DNA from: Pseudanabaena sp. FACHB-2040
Lineage (GTDB): Bacteria > Cyanobacteriota > Cyanobacteriia > Phormidesmidales > Phormidesmidaceae
Assembly (NCBI RefSeq): GCF_014696715.1
Contig: NZ_JACJQO010000008.1
Coordinates: 62,001-126,000 of the forward strand
Reading direction: 5' to 3'
Length of the DNA: 64,000 nt
The translations under genes were made by a program, and so were the position numbers. Position 1 is the first letter of the stretch, and each line of letters starts with the position of its first letter. The notes below the pieces were generated by a model. The model was given only the letters and a program-made list of their open reading frames with translations. It made no database searches and was not told the origin of the DNA. Below are positions 34,675 through 45,200 of the stretch, piece after piece.

Positions 34675-34704
34675 CTACTCCTGACAGCGTTCTGTCAGGA
34701 GTAG
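34675..34704 (-). terminator. perfect 13-bp hairpin at the 3' end of the WYL gene
   Basis: CTACTCCTGACAG (34675-34687) and CTGTCAGGAGTAG (34692-34704) form a perfect stem with a four-base loop. It overlaps the last codons and stop of the WYL regulator gene and lies 45 bases before the Rieske start. It could act as attenuator, terminator or mRNA-stability element; no T-run follows on the minus strand. Confidence 0.55.
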
Positions 34705-35393
34705 CCAGATAATTTTATTCGCTCAAGCTGAGACTTTGTGTAAAGGTCAAGACTAATCTCCTGGTCTGGAAGTTCAACATCCAAAGCAAAATCGAGATGT
34801 TGAATGCGATCAACCCGGAAATCTCTGTATGCTTTTCTGAGGATGCACCATGTTCCAACCGTCCATTTCTCGCCCCAATAAAATAGTCCCAGTGGGAAAA
34901 CAGCCCTTTGAGACAGTTGCTCATTCAGGCTTAGATACACAATTTTGACGGCTTGTTGTTGTTGAATGCCCCGGTAAAGGTCGTTCCAATGTTTTAAGCT
35001 CTGGTTGTTCAGGATCTCACCTAGCGCCCGAATAGGTGCGCGAGTCGGATCAAAGCTGCGTGGCGGCAACACTGCTTCAATTTTACTCAACAGTGTTTTT
35101 GCCGCTGCTGCTAGGTCGGTCCCAGTCGATTGCGACAGCATCTCGACACCTAACATTAAAGCGGCAATCTCATCTTGAGTTAAAGTTAGAGGCGGTAGCT
35201 CGAAATCTTCATTTAAGGCGTAACCGACTCCAGGTTCACCATAAACTGGAACGCCACTCAAGGAAAGATCATCGATATATCGGTAAATTGTACGTACAGA
35301 AACACCAATCCGTTCAGCTAATCGCTCTGCTGTAATAGGTTGGTGAGATCTAATGAGATTCACTACTTGAAAAAGACGGTCAGCTTTCCTCAT
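34695..35393 (-). CDS. helix-turn-helix/WYL-domain transcriptional regulator (YafY type)
   Basis: ATG 35391-35393 gives the canonical start MRKADRLFQVVNLIRSHQPI; a TTG four codons upstream is less likely. The HTH_11 DNA-binding domain follows (ERLAERIGVSVRTIYRYIDD). The C-terminal WYL domain includes VKIVYLSLNEQ, RAVFPLGLFYWGEKWTVGTW and YRDFRVDRI. WYL regulators bind nucleic acid or nucleotide-type ligands; this one's ligand is unknown. It is the first gene of a likely two-gene unit with the Rieske oxygenase, separated by a strong hairpin. Confidence 0.9.
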   Translation of the reverse strand: MRKADRLFQVVNLIRSHQPITAERLAERIGVSVRTIYRYIDDLSLSGVPVYGEPGVGYALNEDFELPPLTLTQDEIAALMLGVEMLSQSTGTDLAAAAKTLLSKIEAVLPPRSFDPTRAPIRALGEILNNQSLKHWNDLYRGIQQQQAVKIVYLSLNEQLSQRAVFPLGLFYWGEKWTVGTWCILRKAYRDFRVDRIQHLDFALDVELPDQEISLDLYTKSQLERIKLSGYS

Positions 35394-35741
35394 CCTGTAC
35401 GCCAAGTTATCTTAATCTCTGAGCAGTATAACGTTCCAATCAACTGCATACTGGGCTTGTAATACACTATAGCGAATACTACTTTAGCATCGAGCACTCA
35501 TTCAACAGCTCAAACTAAACTTAATCTCGAACACCCACAGACAGCTTTTCAACTACTGCCACACCTAATACATCAAGTCATATAACGTTCCCTATCACCG
35601 GATACTAACAACTTCTGCAACTAACCGAACCGACCGAAATTTTTCAGTGCATTGCGATAGTTATGCGGCGACCTCTAGATTGTTAGGGCAGATAGCCTTT
35701 GACGATCGCTTTGGTAATCGCCCTTATCCGAATCTTCAACA
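35394..35741. other. AT-rich spacer with cassette-boundary-like motifs
   Basis: No gene is seen. TATAACGTTCC occurs twice (35427-35437 and 35581-35591), and GTTATGCGGC at 35660-35669 repeats exactly the 10-mer at 33628-33637. These direct repeats bracket the Rieske/WYL pair. Confidence 0.45.
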
Positions 35742-36386
35742 TCAGAATTGATTTGTGTCGTATTGGTTCAGTGTATTCTCAAATTCTTTGGGAGCAGTAG
35801 TAATTCTAAGCTTCTGAAAGTATTCTTTCAGCATAAATTTTTCTAGAATCGGCAGACATTCATTCAAATCGTTTTTTCTGATGCCGAAATTATCGCCTGA
35901 AAGTAACGAAAATCCAAAGTCCGAGTAAAGCTTGATGGCCCGAAAACTAGAGGGTTGTGTATGGAGATAAACAGGATAATCACGCATTTCCAATTTCTGC
36001 ATAATAATTGAAAGTAAGGCTCTGCCAATACCTTGCCCTTCGTACTCTTTTAAGACTTTAAACCATTGGATCGTATTAAATTCGTTGTACGCCTTCCAAC
36101 TTAAGCAAGTAGCGATGGGTTTATCTTGCCGATCACAGACAAACAGAGATTTGGCAAAAAAGAGTTCTTCTTTTCCGCCATAAGTCGTGGTGAAATAATC
36201 GGACATAAATCCCTCATATTCTTTTGCCAGATCAGCATCATCAAAGGGCATCGTTTTCCATATACCTAGCTCATCAGGCCTGCAATTTCTTATAGAATAA
36301 TTAGCTGGCAAGTCGGTGAGAGCATTGTGATTCAATGCCTCGCACATCATAAAGATATTTTTGTCGGGTATTTCTTCTTCTTTCAT
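35742..36386 (-). CDS. GNAT-family N-acetyltransferase
   Basis: The 214-residue protein has the GNAT acetyl-CoA-binding segment VLKEYEGQGIGRALLSIIMQ (R/Q-x-x-G-x-G/A form) followed by YPVYLHTQPSSFRAIKLYSD and FGFSLLSGDNFG. These fit motifs A and B of the fold. The acceptor is not predictable. It is more AT-rich than its neighbours and sits between motifs that resemble recombination-cassette edges, which suggests acquisition. It is cytoplasmic, probably single-gene, with a weak ribosome-binding site. Confidence 0.8.
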   Translation of the reverse strand: MKEEEIPDKNIFMMCEALNHNALTDLPANYSIRNCRPDELGIWKTMPFDDADLAKEYEGFMSDYFTTTYGGKEELFFAKSLFVCDRQDKPIATCLSWKAYNEFNTIQWFKVLKEYEGQGIGRALLSIIMQKLEMRDYPVYLHTQPSSFRAIKLYSDFGFSLLSGDNFGIRKNDLNECLPILEKFMLKEYFQKLRITTAPKEFENTLNQYDTNQF

Positions 36387-36552
36387 TGCTCGGCGGTTAA
36401 GTTAGAAGTTAGGATTAACAGGTGGCTGGCATAAAATCAGGCAAAGTTAATCTGCCTAACGGCTAGCGTCACTGGCTGTAGGGATCTAGAACGAAGTAGA
36501 AAGATCATCGGTCAGTCCGGTGCATGCAGTTGTTATGTGTGACTACAGAGAC

Positions 36553-36993
36553 TTATTGTATCAACCAGTAAAACGGGGTATTCAAGCGAATCGCCTGTTC
36601 ACAGCAGCGGATAGCTGTATCTAGATCTGGTTGAAACGAGGAGAGGGCATTTACTGACTGCACTTCAACTCGGTAGCCGAGCACTTCAAGAATAGGCTGT
36701 ACAGGTATCCATTCGGTAGGTATCTCTACTAGAGGATCAATCGCTGAGACGCTTGGTAAGGAAATAGAAAAGGTACTGTCGAGTGATTCGATGCCATTTT
36801 TCATGCGGTAATTTTCTACCTTACGCTGTCCCTCAAGATTAAATTGAGTGAGTAGGTCAGCATCGATGTGTACATCGTACTGACGAAGCTCCCAACGATG
36901 ATTGGGGTTGTGGTGGCCGCCATCTAATTTGACAATGGGACTGTGAGGTAGCTTCAGTTCGATTCCCTCAAAAGGTAAGGTGATTTGGTTCAA
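36553..36993 (-). CDS. hypothetical protein, 146 residues
   Basis: The frame opens with TTG 36991-36993 right after an in-frame stop, and no good ATG exists until mid-protein, so the N-terminus may be lost or the start is unusual. The product is acidic and soluble, with blocks such as HNPNHRWELRQYDVHIDADL and PTEWIPVQPILEVLGYRVEV. I do not recognise it. It overlaps by a few bases a convergent ORF that looks like the end of another small protein. Confidence 0.45.
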   Translation of the reverse strand: MNQITLPFEGIELKLPHSPIVKLDGGHHNPNHRWELRQYDVHIDADLLTQFNLEGQRKVENYRMKNGIESLDSTFSISLPSVSAIDPLVEIPTEWIPVQPILEVLGYRVEVQSVNALSSFQPDLDTAIRCCEQAIRLNTPFYWLIQ

Positions 36994-37221
36994 TCACCTG
37001 AAGGGGAAAACAGATCCTCAAGATTTCGCCTACCCGCGTATCAGCCTGATCGGCTCTGCCATATTTTGCTGGGGGATTACTCTGGTGTTGTCAGGGCGAT
37101 CAACCGCATGGAGGTGCTGGGCTACTGCGATCGCACTGCCTGGATCGACCCCGTTGCCACCGGCAGAAACGGTGAATACATCAGCGTCATGAGCCGCAGG
37201 CTAGGGAAACCCACAAGCTAG
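36985..37221 (+). pseudogene. possible remnant of a small conserved protein
   Basis: The plus strand reads LLGDYSGVVRAINRMEVLGY and CDRTAWIDPVATGRNGEYIS before a stop at 37219. This second half is protein-like, whereas the residues before it are not. I do not recognise the family, and a true start is not evident, so it may be a 3' fragment. Confidence 0.3.
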
Positions 37222-37339
37222 CACTAAAAATAGTTAGATCCTAGGGCGGGTATTGCTCAACCTGCTTGGTTGCTGCCTGTGCGATCGCATAGGCATGGCA
37301 CCGCTCCTCTTTCTAAACATAGGAAAACAATTTTCCAAC

Positions 37340-37365
37340 AGCAGAGGCCGTTAACAGCCTCTGCT
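37340..37365. terminator. hairpin in the spacer before the glycerophosphodiesterase gene
   Basis: AGCAGAGGC (37340-37348) pairs perfectly with GCCTCTGCT (37357-37365). No gene ends close by on either strand except the fragment stopping at 37221, so its role is unclear. GGAAAA-N3-TTTTCC lies just before it. Confidence 0.45.
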
Positions 37366-37519
37366 TTATCTTGCTGATTATCTTTGCAGGATGAGCTTTT
37401 TAACCTTTTCTTTATCAAAATTTGAGAATAGTAGTGTTGATTTTTTTCGCCTAATACCCGCTTATTTTCGATAGAAGCCAAAGCTATTGAGATATCTCTT
37501 ATCGAAGATAGGAGAGCTG

Positions 37520-37549
37520 AAATACCTTCTTTTAACTAACGTTTAATCT
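37520..37549 (+). promoter_or_regulatory. Pho-box-like tandem octamers
   Basis: TTTAACTA (37531-37538) and TTTAATCT (37542-37549) are spaced with the 11-base period of cyanobacterial PhoB/SphR boxes (consensus close to PyTTAACCT with three-base gaps). A weaker third octamer ending ACCT precedes them (37520-37527). They lie 81-110 bases upstream of the glycerophosphodiesterase start, consistent with induction by phosphate limitation. Confidence 0.5.
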
Positions 37550-37629
37550 AAAAAAGCTGCTTCTTAAAGATCTCATGACAACCTATGAAATATTCACTCG
37601 TAATTAGCTAGAAAGCTGCTTCGAAGATT

Positions 37630-40600
37630 ATGGAAAATTTCGAGCTTAAAGGGTTTGCATCTCTACCTGCAGATACTTTCGCCCCAGGTATTCCCTCTGG
37701 CAACGGAATTTCTGGTAACGGCCGTACGGGGCCTTTTCCAGGGCAACCCGTGCAGGGTTTTAGCGCAGTGCAGTTTGCAGATGCTACGACCTACTGGTTC
37801 ATGGCAGATAACGGCTACGGCGCAAAAGACAATAGCGCTGATTTTCTGCTGAGAATCTATCGGGTGGATCCTAGCTTTCAAGGTACTGAACCGAACGGAG
37901 ACGGCAGCGTTAACGTTGATCTGCAAAACTTCATTCAGCTGCGAGATCCTGACAACAAAGTTCCCTTCGCAATCACCCAGGGAGATACAGCAGAGCGGCT
38001 TTTGACCGGGGCTGATTTTGATATTGAGTCCTTTGTAATCGCCCAAGACGGCACAATCTGGATTGGCGATGAGTTTGGCCCTTACCTGCTGCACTTTGAC
38101 AGCACCGGCAAACTCCTAGAAGCCCCCATCGAGACGCCCAACCCGGTTAACCTGAAGACGCTGACTGGCGAGGCTCCTCTGGTGTTGGGCCACCGGGGCG
38201 CAAGTGGTGAACTGCCTGAGCATACTCTGGAGGCCTATAGCCTTGCGATCGCACGCGGAGCCGATTTCATCGAGCCCGATCTGGTAGCAACTAAAGACGG
38301 CGTGTTGATCGCCCGTCACGAACCGATCCTGGGTGGCACCACCGATGTTGCCAGCCGCCCTGAATTTGCCGATCGCAAACGCAGTGGCGTCATTGATGGC
38401 GTCCTGTACGAAGACGAATTCTTCGCCTCTGACTTCACCCTGGCAGAAATCAAGACCCTGCGGGCAGTGATGCCTCAAGGCTTCCGCACTCAAGCGTTCA
38501 ATGGCGTCTTTCAGATCCCGACTTTCGAAGAAGTGATCAGCCTGGTTAAACAGGTCGAGGCAGACACGGGTAAGAAGATTGGCGTCTATCCCGAAACCAA
38601 GCACCCCACCTACCACGACGAGCTAGGTCTGTCTCTGGAAGAACCCCTGCTGGCAACCCTAGAGGCGGCTGGCTTCACCGATCCCAGCCGCGTCTTCATC
38701 CAGTCTTTTGAAGTTTCCAACCTGAAGGAACTGAACACCAAGACCGACATTCCCCTAGTGCAGCTGCTAGATGCTTATGATGTGGCTCTAGATGGCTCAC
38801 TCATCTATCAAGATGCCAACGCGCGTCCCTACGACTTTGCGGTCAATGGCGACACCCGCACCTACGGTGATCTGCAAACTCCAGCAGGGCTGGAAGAAAT
38901 TGCTCAGTATGCTGACGGCATCGGCCCTTGGAAGCGAATGATCGTTTCCGTCGCAGGCGTCGATGCTGATGGAGATGGCGTGGCTGACGACGTGAACGGC
39001 GATGGTGTCGTCAATGATGCGGATAAAACGACGACTGCCCCCTCCACCCTGATTCCCGATGCCCACGACGCGGGTCTGTTTGTCCATGCCTACACCTTCC
39101 GCAACGAAGGTCGTTTTTTAGCCGCTGACTACCAGGGCAACCCCAACAAGGAGTACGAGCAGTTCATCAACCTGGGAGTGGATGGCTACTTCACCGACTT
39201 CCCTGGCACCGGCGATTTGGTGCGCGACCAGCTCACTAGCGACGTAGTGCGCTCTCCCCAACACCCAGACGTGCTGGCTCAAACTGATTTCAATACCCTC
39301 GATGGCGATGCCCCTATCGTGATCGGTCACCGGGGCGCATCGGGCTTGCGGCCAGAGCACACGCTAGAGGCCTATAAGCTTGCGATCGCACAAGGTGCTG
39401 ACTTCATCGAACCTGATCTGGTAGTGACTAAAGATGGTGTGCTGATCGCCCGCCACGAGCCTCTGCTAGCAGTGGTCGCGCTCAACCCCGACGGCAGCAT
39501 TCAGCGCGATGCCAACGGCAACCCCGTAATCAACAACAGCGACACCAGCACCGATGTTTACCTGCGGGCCGAGTTTGCCGACCGCCTGACGGTGAAGAAC
39601 CTAGACGGTCGCCAAGTGGGCGGCTGGTATGCCGAAGACTTTACCCTGGCCGAAATTAAGCAGCTCAACGCCATTGAGCGGATTCCAGCCCTGCGCGGCA
39701 CCAGCTTTAACAACGATGGGCTGAAGGTGCCGACCCTGGCCGAGGTGATCGACTTGGTGCAGGAAGTTGAGGCAGAGACAGGCCGCAAGATCGGCATCTA
39801 CCCCGAAACCAAGCACCCCACCTTCTTCGAGCAGCAGGGCTACAACACCAGCCAAATCCTGGTCGAGACCCTAGTGGCCGAAGGCTTCACCGACCCCAGT
39901 CGCGTCTTCATCCAGTCCTTTGAGGTGAGCAACCTGAAGGCACTGAACGACACCTTCATGCCCGCAGCAGACATCGACATTCCTCTGGTGCAGCTCTTTG
40001 GGGGTTCAGGCCAACCCTACGACTTCGTAGTCAACGGCGACGCTCGCACCTACACCGACCTGTCTACCCCAGCCGGACTCGCCGAAATCGCCGAGTATGC
40101 CGCTGGCATTGGCCCCAATAAGCAGCGCATTGTGCCGCTAACGACGGTGGATGCCGACGGCAACGGCCTACCCGACGACCTCAATGGCGATGGTGCCATC
40201 AGCGATGGCGATCGCATCACGGGCGAACCCACTACCCTAATTCAAGACGCTCACGCTGCCGGGCTGCTGGTCCACCTCTACACCCTGCGCAACGAGAGCT
40301 TCTTTTTGCCCAACAGCTACGAAGGCAACCCCGTCAATGAATACAAGCAGTTCATCGAGCTAGGCGTCGACGGCTTCTTCACCGACTTCCCTGGCACTGG
40401 GTTCACCGCCCGCAGCACCTTCATTGAAGAACCTGCAGTCGCCAATCTGGGCGGCTCTAGAGGCTTTGAGGGCATGGCCATCAGCCCCGACAAGTCCACC
40501 CTCTATCCCCTGCTAGAAGGCACCGTAGCCGGAGACCCGGCTGGAGCCCTGCGGATTTATGAGTTTGATGTGGCCAGCAAGCAGTACGAAGGGGTGCTGG

Positions 40601-41598
40601 GCTACTACAAGATGGAAAACCCGGGCCACGCCATTGGCGATCTTGCCGTCGTCAACCAGAACGAGTACCTGGTAATCGAGCGAGACGGCGGTCAGGCCGC
40701 CAGTGCTCAGTTCAAGAAAGTCTTCAAGCTAGACTTCTCACAGATCGATGCCGACGGTTATGTCGCTAAAGAAGAACTGGTCGATCTGCTAAACATCCCC
40801 GACCCCAACGACCTCAATGGCGACGGCAGCACCACTTATCAGATGCCCTTTGTCACCATTGAGAACCTACTGGTAATCGACGAAAACACGATTCTGGTAG
40901 CCAACGACAACAACTATCCCTTCTCAGTAGGGCGTCCTCCTGAGATCGACAACAACGAAATTGTTCAAATCGGGCTCAAGCAGCCGCTTAACCTCGACCC
41001 TCGGGTTGGGTTAGCCGCCTTGAGCCGCTCCATCACCCAGGGCACTCAAAACGCTGAAACCCTGGTAGGCAGCGACACCGTAGATGACTACCTCTTTGCC
41101 AGCGATGGCAATGACACCGTTGCCGGGGGCCTGGGCAATGACGTGATCTATGGTGAAGCAGGCAATGACGTGCTGCGGGGCGATCGCAACTCCCGCAGCC
41201 CTCAAACCGGCGAACCCGGCGGCGACGACACCATCTATGGCGGTGCCGGTAATGACCGCATTGGCGGTAAGTCAGGCAACGATCGGCTCTTTGGCGATGA
41301 GGGCAATGACCAGATCTGGGGCGACGACGGCGACGACCTGATCCGCGGCGGCCTGGGCAACGATCGGTTGACCGGCGGGAGCGACAGCGACACCTTCGTG
41401 CTGGCGGCAGGCGAAGGCACCGACACCATCACCGACTTTGAGGGAGGCATTGACCGAATTGGCCTAGCCAATGGGCTCTCCTTCGCCGATCTGAGCCTAG
41501 GCGGCAACTTCATTGCCTACGGCAATGAGAACTTAGCCACACTCATCGGCGTCAATACCGCAGCGCTCACCGCAGCTGACTTCGTCAGCATTGCCTAG
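37630..41598 (+). CDS. secreted double glycerophosphodiester phosphodiesterase inserted in a phytase-like propeller, with RTX tail
   Basis: The 1,322-residue protein lacks a signal peptide. Residues 1-170 look like the first part of a phytase-like esterase propeller, and 935-1120 like its completion ([40 protein letters not shown]). Between them lie two GDPD barrels, about 180-530 and 560-930. Each has G-H-R-G-A, E-H-T-L-E-A-Y and [20 protein letters not shown], giving catalytic His188/His230 and His567/His609 with Glu215/Asp217 and Glu594/Asp596. Both barrels contain EF-hand-like Asp-rich loops ([10 protein letters not shown]). RTX repeats fill 1150-1250, then the shared tail. It should release glycerol phosphate from deacylated phospholipids outside the cell. 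Confidence 0.9.
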   Translation: MENFELKGFASLPADTFAPGIPSGNGISGNGRTGPFPGQPVQGFSAVQFADATTYWFMADNGYGAKDNSADFLLRIYRVDPSFQGTEPNGDGSVNVDLQNFIQLRDPDNKVPFAITQGDTAERLLTGADFDIESFVIAQDGTIWIGDEFGPYLLHFDSTGKLLEAPIETPNPVNLKTLTGEAPLVLGHRGASGELPEHTLEAYSLAIARGADFIEPDLVATKDGVLIARHEPILGGTTDVASRPEFADRKRSGVIDGVLYEDEFFASDFTLAEIKTLRAVMPQGFRTQAFNGVFQIPTFEEVISLVKQVEADTGKKIGVYPETKHPTYHDELGLSLEEPLLATLEAAGFTDPSRVFIQSFEVSNLKELNTKTDIPLVQLLDAYDVALDGSLIYQDANARPYDFAVNGDTRTYGDLQTPAGLEEIAQYADGIGPWKRMIVSVAGVDADGDGVADDVNGDGVVNDADKTTTAPSTLIPDAHDAGLFVHAYTFRNEGRFLAADYQGNPNKEYEQFINLGVDGYFTDFPGTGDLVRDQLTSDVVRSPQHPDVLAQTDFNTLDGDAPIVIGHRGASGLRPEHTLEAYKLAIAQGADFIEPDLVVTKDGVLIARHEPLLAVVALNPDGSIQRDANGNPVINNSDTSTDVYLRAEFADRLTVKNLDGRQVGGWYAEDFTLAEIKQLNAIERIPALRGTSFNNDGLKVPTLAEVIDLVQEVEAETGRKIGIYPETKHPTFFEQQGYNTSQILVETLVAEGFTDPSRVFIQSFEVSNLKALNDTFMPAADIDIPLVQLFGGSGQPYDFVVNGDARTYTDLSTPAGLAEIAEYAAGIGPNKQRIVPLTTVDADGNGLPDDLNGDGAISDGDRITGEPTTLIQDAHAAGLLVHLYTLRNESFFLPNSYEGNPVNEYKQFIELGVDGFFTDFPGTGFTARSTFIEEPAVANLGGSRGFEGMAISPDKSTLYPLLEGTVAGDPAGALRIYEFDVASKQYEGVLGYYKMENPGHAIGDLAVVNQNEYLVIERDGGQAASAQFKKVFKLDFSQIDADGYVAKEELVDLLNIPDPNDLNGDGSTTYQMPFVTIENLLVIDENTILVANDNNYPFSVGRPPEIDNNEIVQIGLKQPLNLDPRVGLAALSRSITQGTQNAETLVGSDTVDDYLFASDGNDTVAGGLGNDVIYGEAGNDVLRGDRNSRSPQTGEPGGDDTIYGGAGNDRIGGKSGNDRLFGDEGNDQIWGDDGDDLIRGGLGNDRLTGGSDSDTFVLAAGEGTDTITDFEGGIDRIGLANGLSFADLSLGGNFIAYGNENLATLIGVNTAALTAADFVSIA
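41110..41598 (+). repeat. C-terminal RTX cassette, partner of 31070-31550
   Basis: This encodes the 158-residue cassette, about 84% identical and gap-free to the end of the four-domain phosphoesterase. Both finish [10 protein letters not shown]. Identity is strong at DNA level too, pointing to duplication or gene conversion. Confidence 0.85.
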
Positions 41599-41641
41599 CG
41601 TTTACTGCATCTGCCAGCTTCCATAGGCTGAGTTGAGCAAA

Positions 41642-41679
41642 GCGAAACCCAACAGCTTCAAGAATTTGTTGGGTTTCGC
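41642..41679 (+). terminator. perfect hairpin after the glycerophosphodiesterase gene
   Basis: GCGAAACCCAACA (41642-41654) and TGTTGGGTTTCGC (41667-41679) form a perfect 13-bp stem 44 bases past the stop. Nearly the same arms recur between glpD and glpK, so this may be a dispersed hairpin element as well as a terminator. Confidence 0.65.
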
Positions 41680-42245
41680 AAGCTCGACACGCTAAGCAAG
41701 ACGACACACAATGTTAGACGACTCAGATATCAGCCATACCCGCATGTCGCGAGCGGGTGGTTGGGGCGGTGGTGGCTGCCGTAGTGCAAGACCCGATGGT
41801 CTATGTTTCAGGGGGCGGTGAACACCAAGGGCCTCCTGGCGGTGGGCCTGTTGCAGTTATTTCCCGTATTGCTGATCGATAATAACGACTGCAGTCTCTA
41901 TATGATGGCAGAAGGAACGTTGGCGGAAGAACAGCATTGCCCAGATCGCCGACTTGAACCTAAACTCGCTCAACCTAAGCGCTCTTGCCCTCATTTAGTA
42001 CCAGGTCGTTTCTAACCTGGTCAACTTTTTCCATCGCCTCCTATCGATTTTCAAATTCTGTCCATTTCTGGTTAAGGAATGGCTCTAGAAAGCATGGCTC
42101 TAACATATAGAGTGTTTCAAGAAACGTGATGTGTATCACAGCTTGGCATGAGATTTTATAGGAAATCTGGTTAGAAATCCTCTGGAAGCGGCCTGAAGTA
42201 CAAGACATCAAGGAGTTCAAACTCTTACTTCTAGAGAGCCCCCAA
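41680..42245. other. intergenic region upstream of the 1,018-residue RTX protein
   Basis: No supported gene. A 70-codon ORF at 41803-42015 has a hydrophobic start but no recognisable family or ribosome-binding site. The last 150 bases are AT-rich and probably carry the promoter of the RTX gene. Confidence 0.4.
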
Positions 42246-45200
42246 ATGTCTGATAACATTTCCTCCCAGTCCGTCTCAAGCACTGAGAACTTCATCAAAA
42301 GCTTTGACTTCACACCTGAATACAATCCTGTATCTAAAGAGTCTCGGGACATCTTTACAGCCTTTGACACTAACGACTCCCCATCTAAAACCTTAGGAAG
42401 CCCTAGGGTATTTCGGAAGCAGGACGTAATTTCAGCCTCCTTCTCAGCTTCGAATCAAGGGGTTGAAATTAATCTAAACAGAATCAACCGCCGCTCATTT
42501 TCTGATAATCCTATTAGGGTTCTGCTTGGAAACGAAACGGCAGAAGGCGACAATGACGACTTCAACAACCTAAAGGCTTTTCACGGCGTCGGCAGCCAGT
42601 ATAACGATAAGTTTGGCGAAGACTATGTTCCCGTTGGCGGTTCCAGCCACAACTTTCACTCACGCTTCTTTGCAGGCGCAGGAAACGATGAAGTTTACGG
42701 AGGCAATGGCGACGATCAGCTCCATGGTGGATCAGGCAATGATGTCATCAAGGGCGGCCTGGGTAATGACTATATCATTCCGGGTTCAGGCTTAGACTTT
42801 CTTGACGGGGGGCAGGGCAAGGATGCGTTGCTGCTTAATTATGAGTCTAGCCTTACAAGCGTAATCATTCTTTCTCAGCAGGAGATTGTAGAGGAAATTA
42901 AAGATCGTCAAACGGAAATAAAAGCTGTTGATATTGGCACAACATCTCAAGGAGATACGTTTAGAAACATTGAACTGATTTATGCCGTCACTGGGCAGGG
43001 TAACGACATTATTGATGCCACTGGCAAGGATTCAACCTTCAACATCGATCTCTACAACAACAAGATCGTTGGGTCTAGCAAGATAGCCTACTTTGCTAGT
43101 TTGGGGGCAGGTAATGATATCGCTAAAACCACAAGTGGTGATGACGTCATTGATGCCGGCAGTGGTAATGACACGATAAATACTGGTACCGGTAGGGATA
43201 TTATCTACGGTGGTGATGGCGACGACATCATCAGGACCGAGGACACCGGAGACTCTATCCACGGTGGTGCTGGTAACGACGTTATTTTTAGCGCTGTAGC
43301 CGTTGATGGTGGCAATACCAGTCTATTTGGGGGCGCAGGAGCCGATACCTTTGTGATTGACGTTCTAGATGAAGCCACAACCACCTATGCCTTTAACACT
43401 AACTTGGAGGCGTTTGCTCGATTTGCTAGCGGCATTATTGATGCTATGAAGCCCCAAAATGAAGGGCCTAATGGAACAAAAATTGGTGTTGATCTGGCTT
43501 TCGCTGTTGCTTCAGGGTTAGCGGGATCTGTCCCTGTGGTTGGATCGTTAGTCGGTATCGGCGTAGACGCTGCAGCTATTGGGGTAAACACCTACCTAGA
43601 TGCCGATGAGCGCAGCAAAGAAATTAAACGCATCAATAGAAATGCAACAGCTTTTAGCAGCTCCCTGGTAAAAAGCTCAATGGAGTTTGGTGAACTAGAG
43701 GTTAACATCAAAAACCGGGACAAGGTCGTTATTGAAGACTTTGAAATTGGCGTTGACCATGTTGTTCTACCATCTCTAGACAAACTCAACCGCGAATCTA
43801 AGCTGTACAAGTATGAGTATGTCATCCGAGAAGGAGACACCAAGCAAGGACTGAGCGCGTTTGTCCATTTAGTTGGGGATGCAAAGCCAGGCAGTGGGCA
43901 GAAAGATTCTGACGACGTAGTCCTAGAGATCCGAGCAGATAATTATTTTAATGAGGCGTTTGTAGGCAATCGTCCCTCGTTCTTTGAAACCATTCAGGGT
44001 CTGCATTACAACGGCATGATTGGCACCTTTAATAAGACGCCAATTTTGCAAGACAGCGGGACTGGTTTGGGCACAAACGCCCACGACGTGGTTAGGGGAG
44101 GTCGGGGTCACGAAAAGCTCAGTGGCTGGCTAGGGGATGACATCATTCAAGGCGGTGCTGGTAACGATGTGCTCTACGGCGGCTTTGGGGAGCTCTCTGG
44201 GCGACTGATGCAGTTAGGGTTGTGGAGCCCTAATGATGGCGATGACAAGCTTCTTGGAGAAGAAGGAGACGACGCTCTCTATGGTGAGGGCGGCAATGAC
44301 TACCTCGAAGGCGGGGCTGGCAGTGATGTGTCCACGGGTGGAGCAGGAGCCGATACCTTTGTGCTCGATGCCCAAGGTGGGGTTGATAGAATTACTGACT
44401 TTAACGCTCAAGAGGGCGATCGCATTGCGTTCAAAGCTTACTTCGACCTAAACCAGTTTGTCTACGACCAAAGCACGGGCAATCTGTCCTATGGTGGGCG
44501 AACAGTTGGCGTCTTGGAGAACAGGCCCAGCAACTTTTCGCCCCAGGCCCACATTCAGCTTCCCAAGGTTGGAGCATTTACGCTGGCTCAGCAGACTGCG
44601 TATAACCAGCTAAAAGGCAGATCGGCTCCGGCCTTTGCTGCGGTGGAAATTGGCGGCCTTTCTGTCCCTCATCTGTTCGATGAAGCCTTTTATCTCAGTA
44701 AAAATGCAGATGTGGCAGTAGCTGTGCGAGGCGGAGCTTTGCCCTCTGGCTACGACCACTTCATCAACTACGGCTGGGTAGAAGGGCGCAATCCGAGCGC
44801 GTTCTACGACGAAGCGTTTTACTTAGCGGAAAACTCTGATGTGGCTGCTGCTGTGAGCCAGAGGGTGGTCCAGAGTGGGCTCCAGCACTTCATGCTGTAC
44901 GGACATCAGGAAAATCGCGCTGCTAGCAAGTCGTTTGATGCAGCTGACTACCTAGCAGCCAATGCTGATGTGAAAAATGCCGTCAACCAGGGCAGCTTCA
45001 GAAGTGCTTTTGAGCACTATGTTGAGTTTGGTGCCGCAGAGGGACGGGCTGCTGGCCTAATCTTTGATGAGAGCTACTACCGTGAGGTTCATCCTAATGC
45101 AGTCAAGGCGATGTCGGGCCTAGAGCACTACGCCCGTTACGGTCAAAGCAGTGGACACGGCCCCAATGCTCTCTTTAATGAGGGTCTTTATTTAGCGGCC

